Source: Propionibacteriaceae bacterium (GTDB lineage: Bacteria; Actinomycetota; Actinomycetes; Propionibacteriales; Propionibacteriaceae). Taken from it: a DNA stretch of 5,840 nt. The DNA lies in contig PMBM01000229.1 in assembly GCA_003153855.1 (NCBI GenBank), positions 1 to 5,840 of the forward strand, in the 5' to 3' direction. Position numbers and translations under genes: made by a program. The notes under the pieces were generated by a model, which saw only the letters and a list, made by a program, of their open reading frames with translations, did no database searches and was not told the origin of the DNA. Shown one piece after another: positions 5,148 through 5,840 of the stretch (the first letter of the stretch is position 1; every line of letters starts with the position of its first letter).

Positions 5148-5840
5148 ATGGACCCCCGCCTGATTACCTACCCCCTGTTCGAGAAACGCCTGGACAACGG
5201 TCTTCGCGTCGTCGTCAACCCTGACCACAACGTCCCCGTGGTCGCGGTGAACCTCTGGTACGACGTGGGCTCTGCCGACGAGGCGCCCGACAAGACGGGC
5301 CTCGCGCACCTGTTCGAACACCTCATGTTCCAGGGCTCTGCTCATGTGAAGTCCGGCGACCACATCGGCCTCGCCCAAGCCGCAGGCGGCTCGGTGAACG
5401 GCACGACGTCGTACGACCGGACGAACTACTTCGAAGCCGTGCCGACCTCCGCCCTGCGCATGATGCTGTGGATGGAGGCCGACCGTCTCGCCACGCTGCT
5501 CGAGGCCGTCGACCAGGCGAGCCTCGACAACCAGCGCGAAGTGGTCAAGGAGGAGAAGCGGCAGCGGTACGACAACGTCCCGTACGGCGACGCATGGCAC
5601 CGCATCCTCTCCCTGTCCTTCCCTGAGGGGCATCCGTACGCCCACCCGACGATCGGCTCCATGGAGCATCTCGACGCGGCCACGTTGGCCGACATGCAGG
5701 CCTTCTTCCGCGCCAACTATCGTGCGAGCCGCCTCGTCCTGACGATGTCCGGCGACGTGAGCCCCGACCAGGGCTTCCGCTTGGCCGAGCAGTACTTCGG
5801 GGGCCTCCCAGAGCTTCCCGGACGGCGCCGGCCCCACATC
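5148..5840 (+). CDS. M16 family zinc metallopeptidase (insulinase/pitrilysin type), N-terminal part, cut by window edge
   Basis: 231 codons are visible and the frame is open at the window end; family members of this type are usually about 420-450 residues or longer, so roughly half is missing. The inverted zinc motif is HLFEH at 54-58 (ligands H54 and H58, catalytic base E57). The distal glutamate ligand is in NQREVVKEEKRQR, E135 or E136, about 77 residues on, as the family expects. Other family features are RLDNGLRVVV (14-23), GLAHLFEHLMFQGS (51-64) and NGTTSYDRTNYF (84-95). There is no signal peptide at the N-terminus, so a cytoplasmic peptidase degrading small peptides is likely; the substrate is unknown. 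It lies 12 nt after the DUF1015 gene with an RBS overlapping that gene's stop. In actinobacteria a second, often inactive, M16 gene commonly follows; that would lie outside the window. Confidence 0.93.
   Translation, partial: MDPRLITYPLFEKRLDNGLRVVVNPDHNVPVVAVNLWYDVGSADEAPDKTGLAHLFEHLMFQGSAHVKSGDHIGLAQAAGGSVNGTTSYDRTNYFEAVPTSALRMMLWMEADRLATLLEAVDQASLDNQREVVKEEKRQRYDNVPYGDAWHRILSLSFPEGHPYAHPTIGSMEHLDAATLADMQAFFRANYRASRLVLTMSGDVSPDQGFRLAEQYFGGLPELPGRRRPHI

Noticed and set aside
3621..5837. 738-codon minus-strand open frame under eno, DUF1015 and M16
   Set aside because: The plus-strand genes all carry unmistakable family motifs; this frame has none, is H/R/V/G-rich, and spans gene junctions. 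It is a shadow of GC-rich third positions.

Overview
The window looks like chromosomal DNA from a high-GC Gram-positive bacterium (Actinomycetota). The evidence is G/C-rich third codon positions, AAAGG/AAGGAG-type ribosome binding sites, secreted bulb-type (B-lectin) proteins with long actinobacterial signal peptides, and an M16 peptidase and DUF1015 protein of actinobacterial appearance. Genus cannot be fixed from sequence alone. No rRNA, tRNA, CRISPR array, transposase or attachment site was seen.

Left part (1-2042, minus strand): two tandem paralogous genes for secreted B-lectin-type proteins. The left copy runs off the window edge and the right copy is complete at 319 aa. Each mature protein carries four QxDxNxVxY mannose-binding-type motifs in two pairs, with an internal duplication and four conserved cysteines. 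The duplicated unit includes about 155 bp of upstream DNA. The upstream DNA and signal-peptide codons are clearly more alike between copies than the mature lectin codons.

Middle (2043-2458): a divergent intergenic region of about 416 bp. It holds the lectin promoter/RBS block on the left. On the right is a leader for the next gene with a 15-bp inverted repeat, a strong GC hairpin and weak promoter candidates.

Right part (2459-5840, plus strand): three co-directional genes. The first is a complete, somewhat divergent enolase (eno) with all catalytic and metal residues present. The second is a DUF1015 (COG4198-type) protein with the GDGNHS signature. The third, only 12 nt downstream, is the N-terminal 231 codons of an M16 zinc peptidase with HLFEH, cut by the window edge. 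DUF1015 and M16 are probably co-transcribed. The enolase is separated from DUF1015 by 103 nt containing a possible weak hairpin and a possible promoter, so it may be co-transcribed or a separate unit.

How they may work together: enolase interconverts 2-phosphoglycerate and PEP. If the DUF1015 protein is a free-serine kinase, as its ParB/sulfiredoxin-like DGNH signature suggests and as I recall for a thermophile homologue (not verified here), the pair could sit between serine and lower glycolysis. That link is inference. The lectins are transcribed divergently and appear functionally separate. Nothing here clearly forms a new multi-gene system. The most notable items are the lectin duplication with its conserved control region and the eno-DUF1015 pairing.
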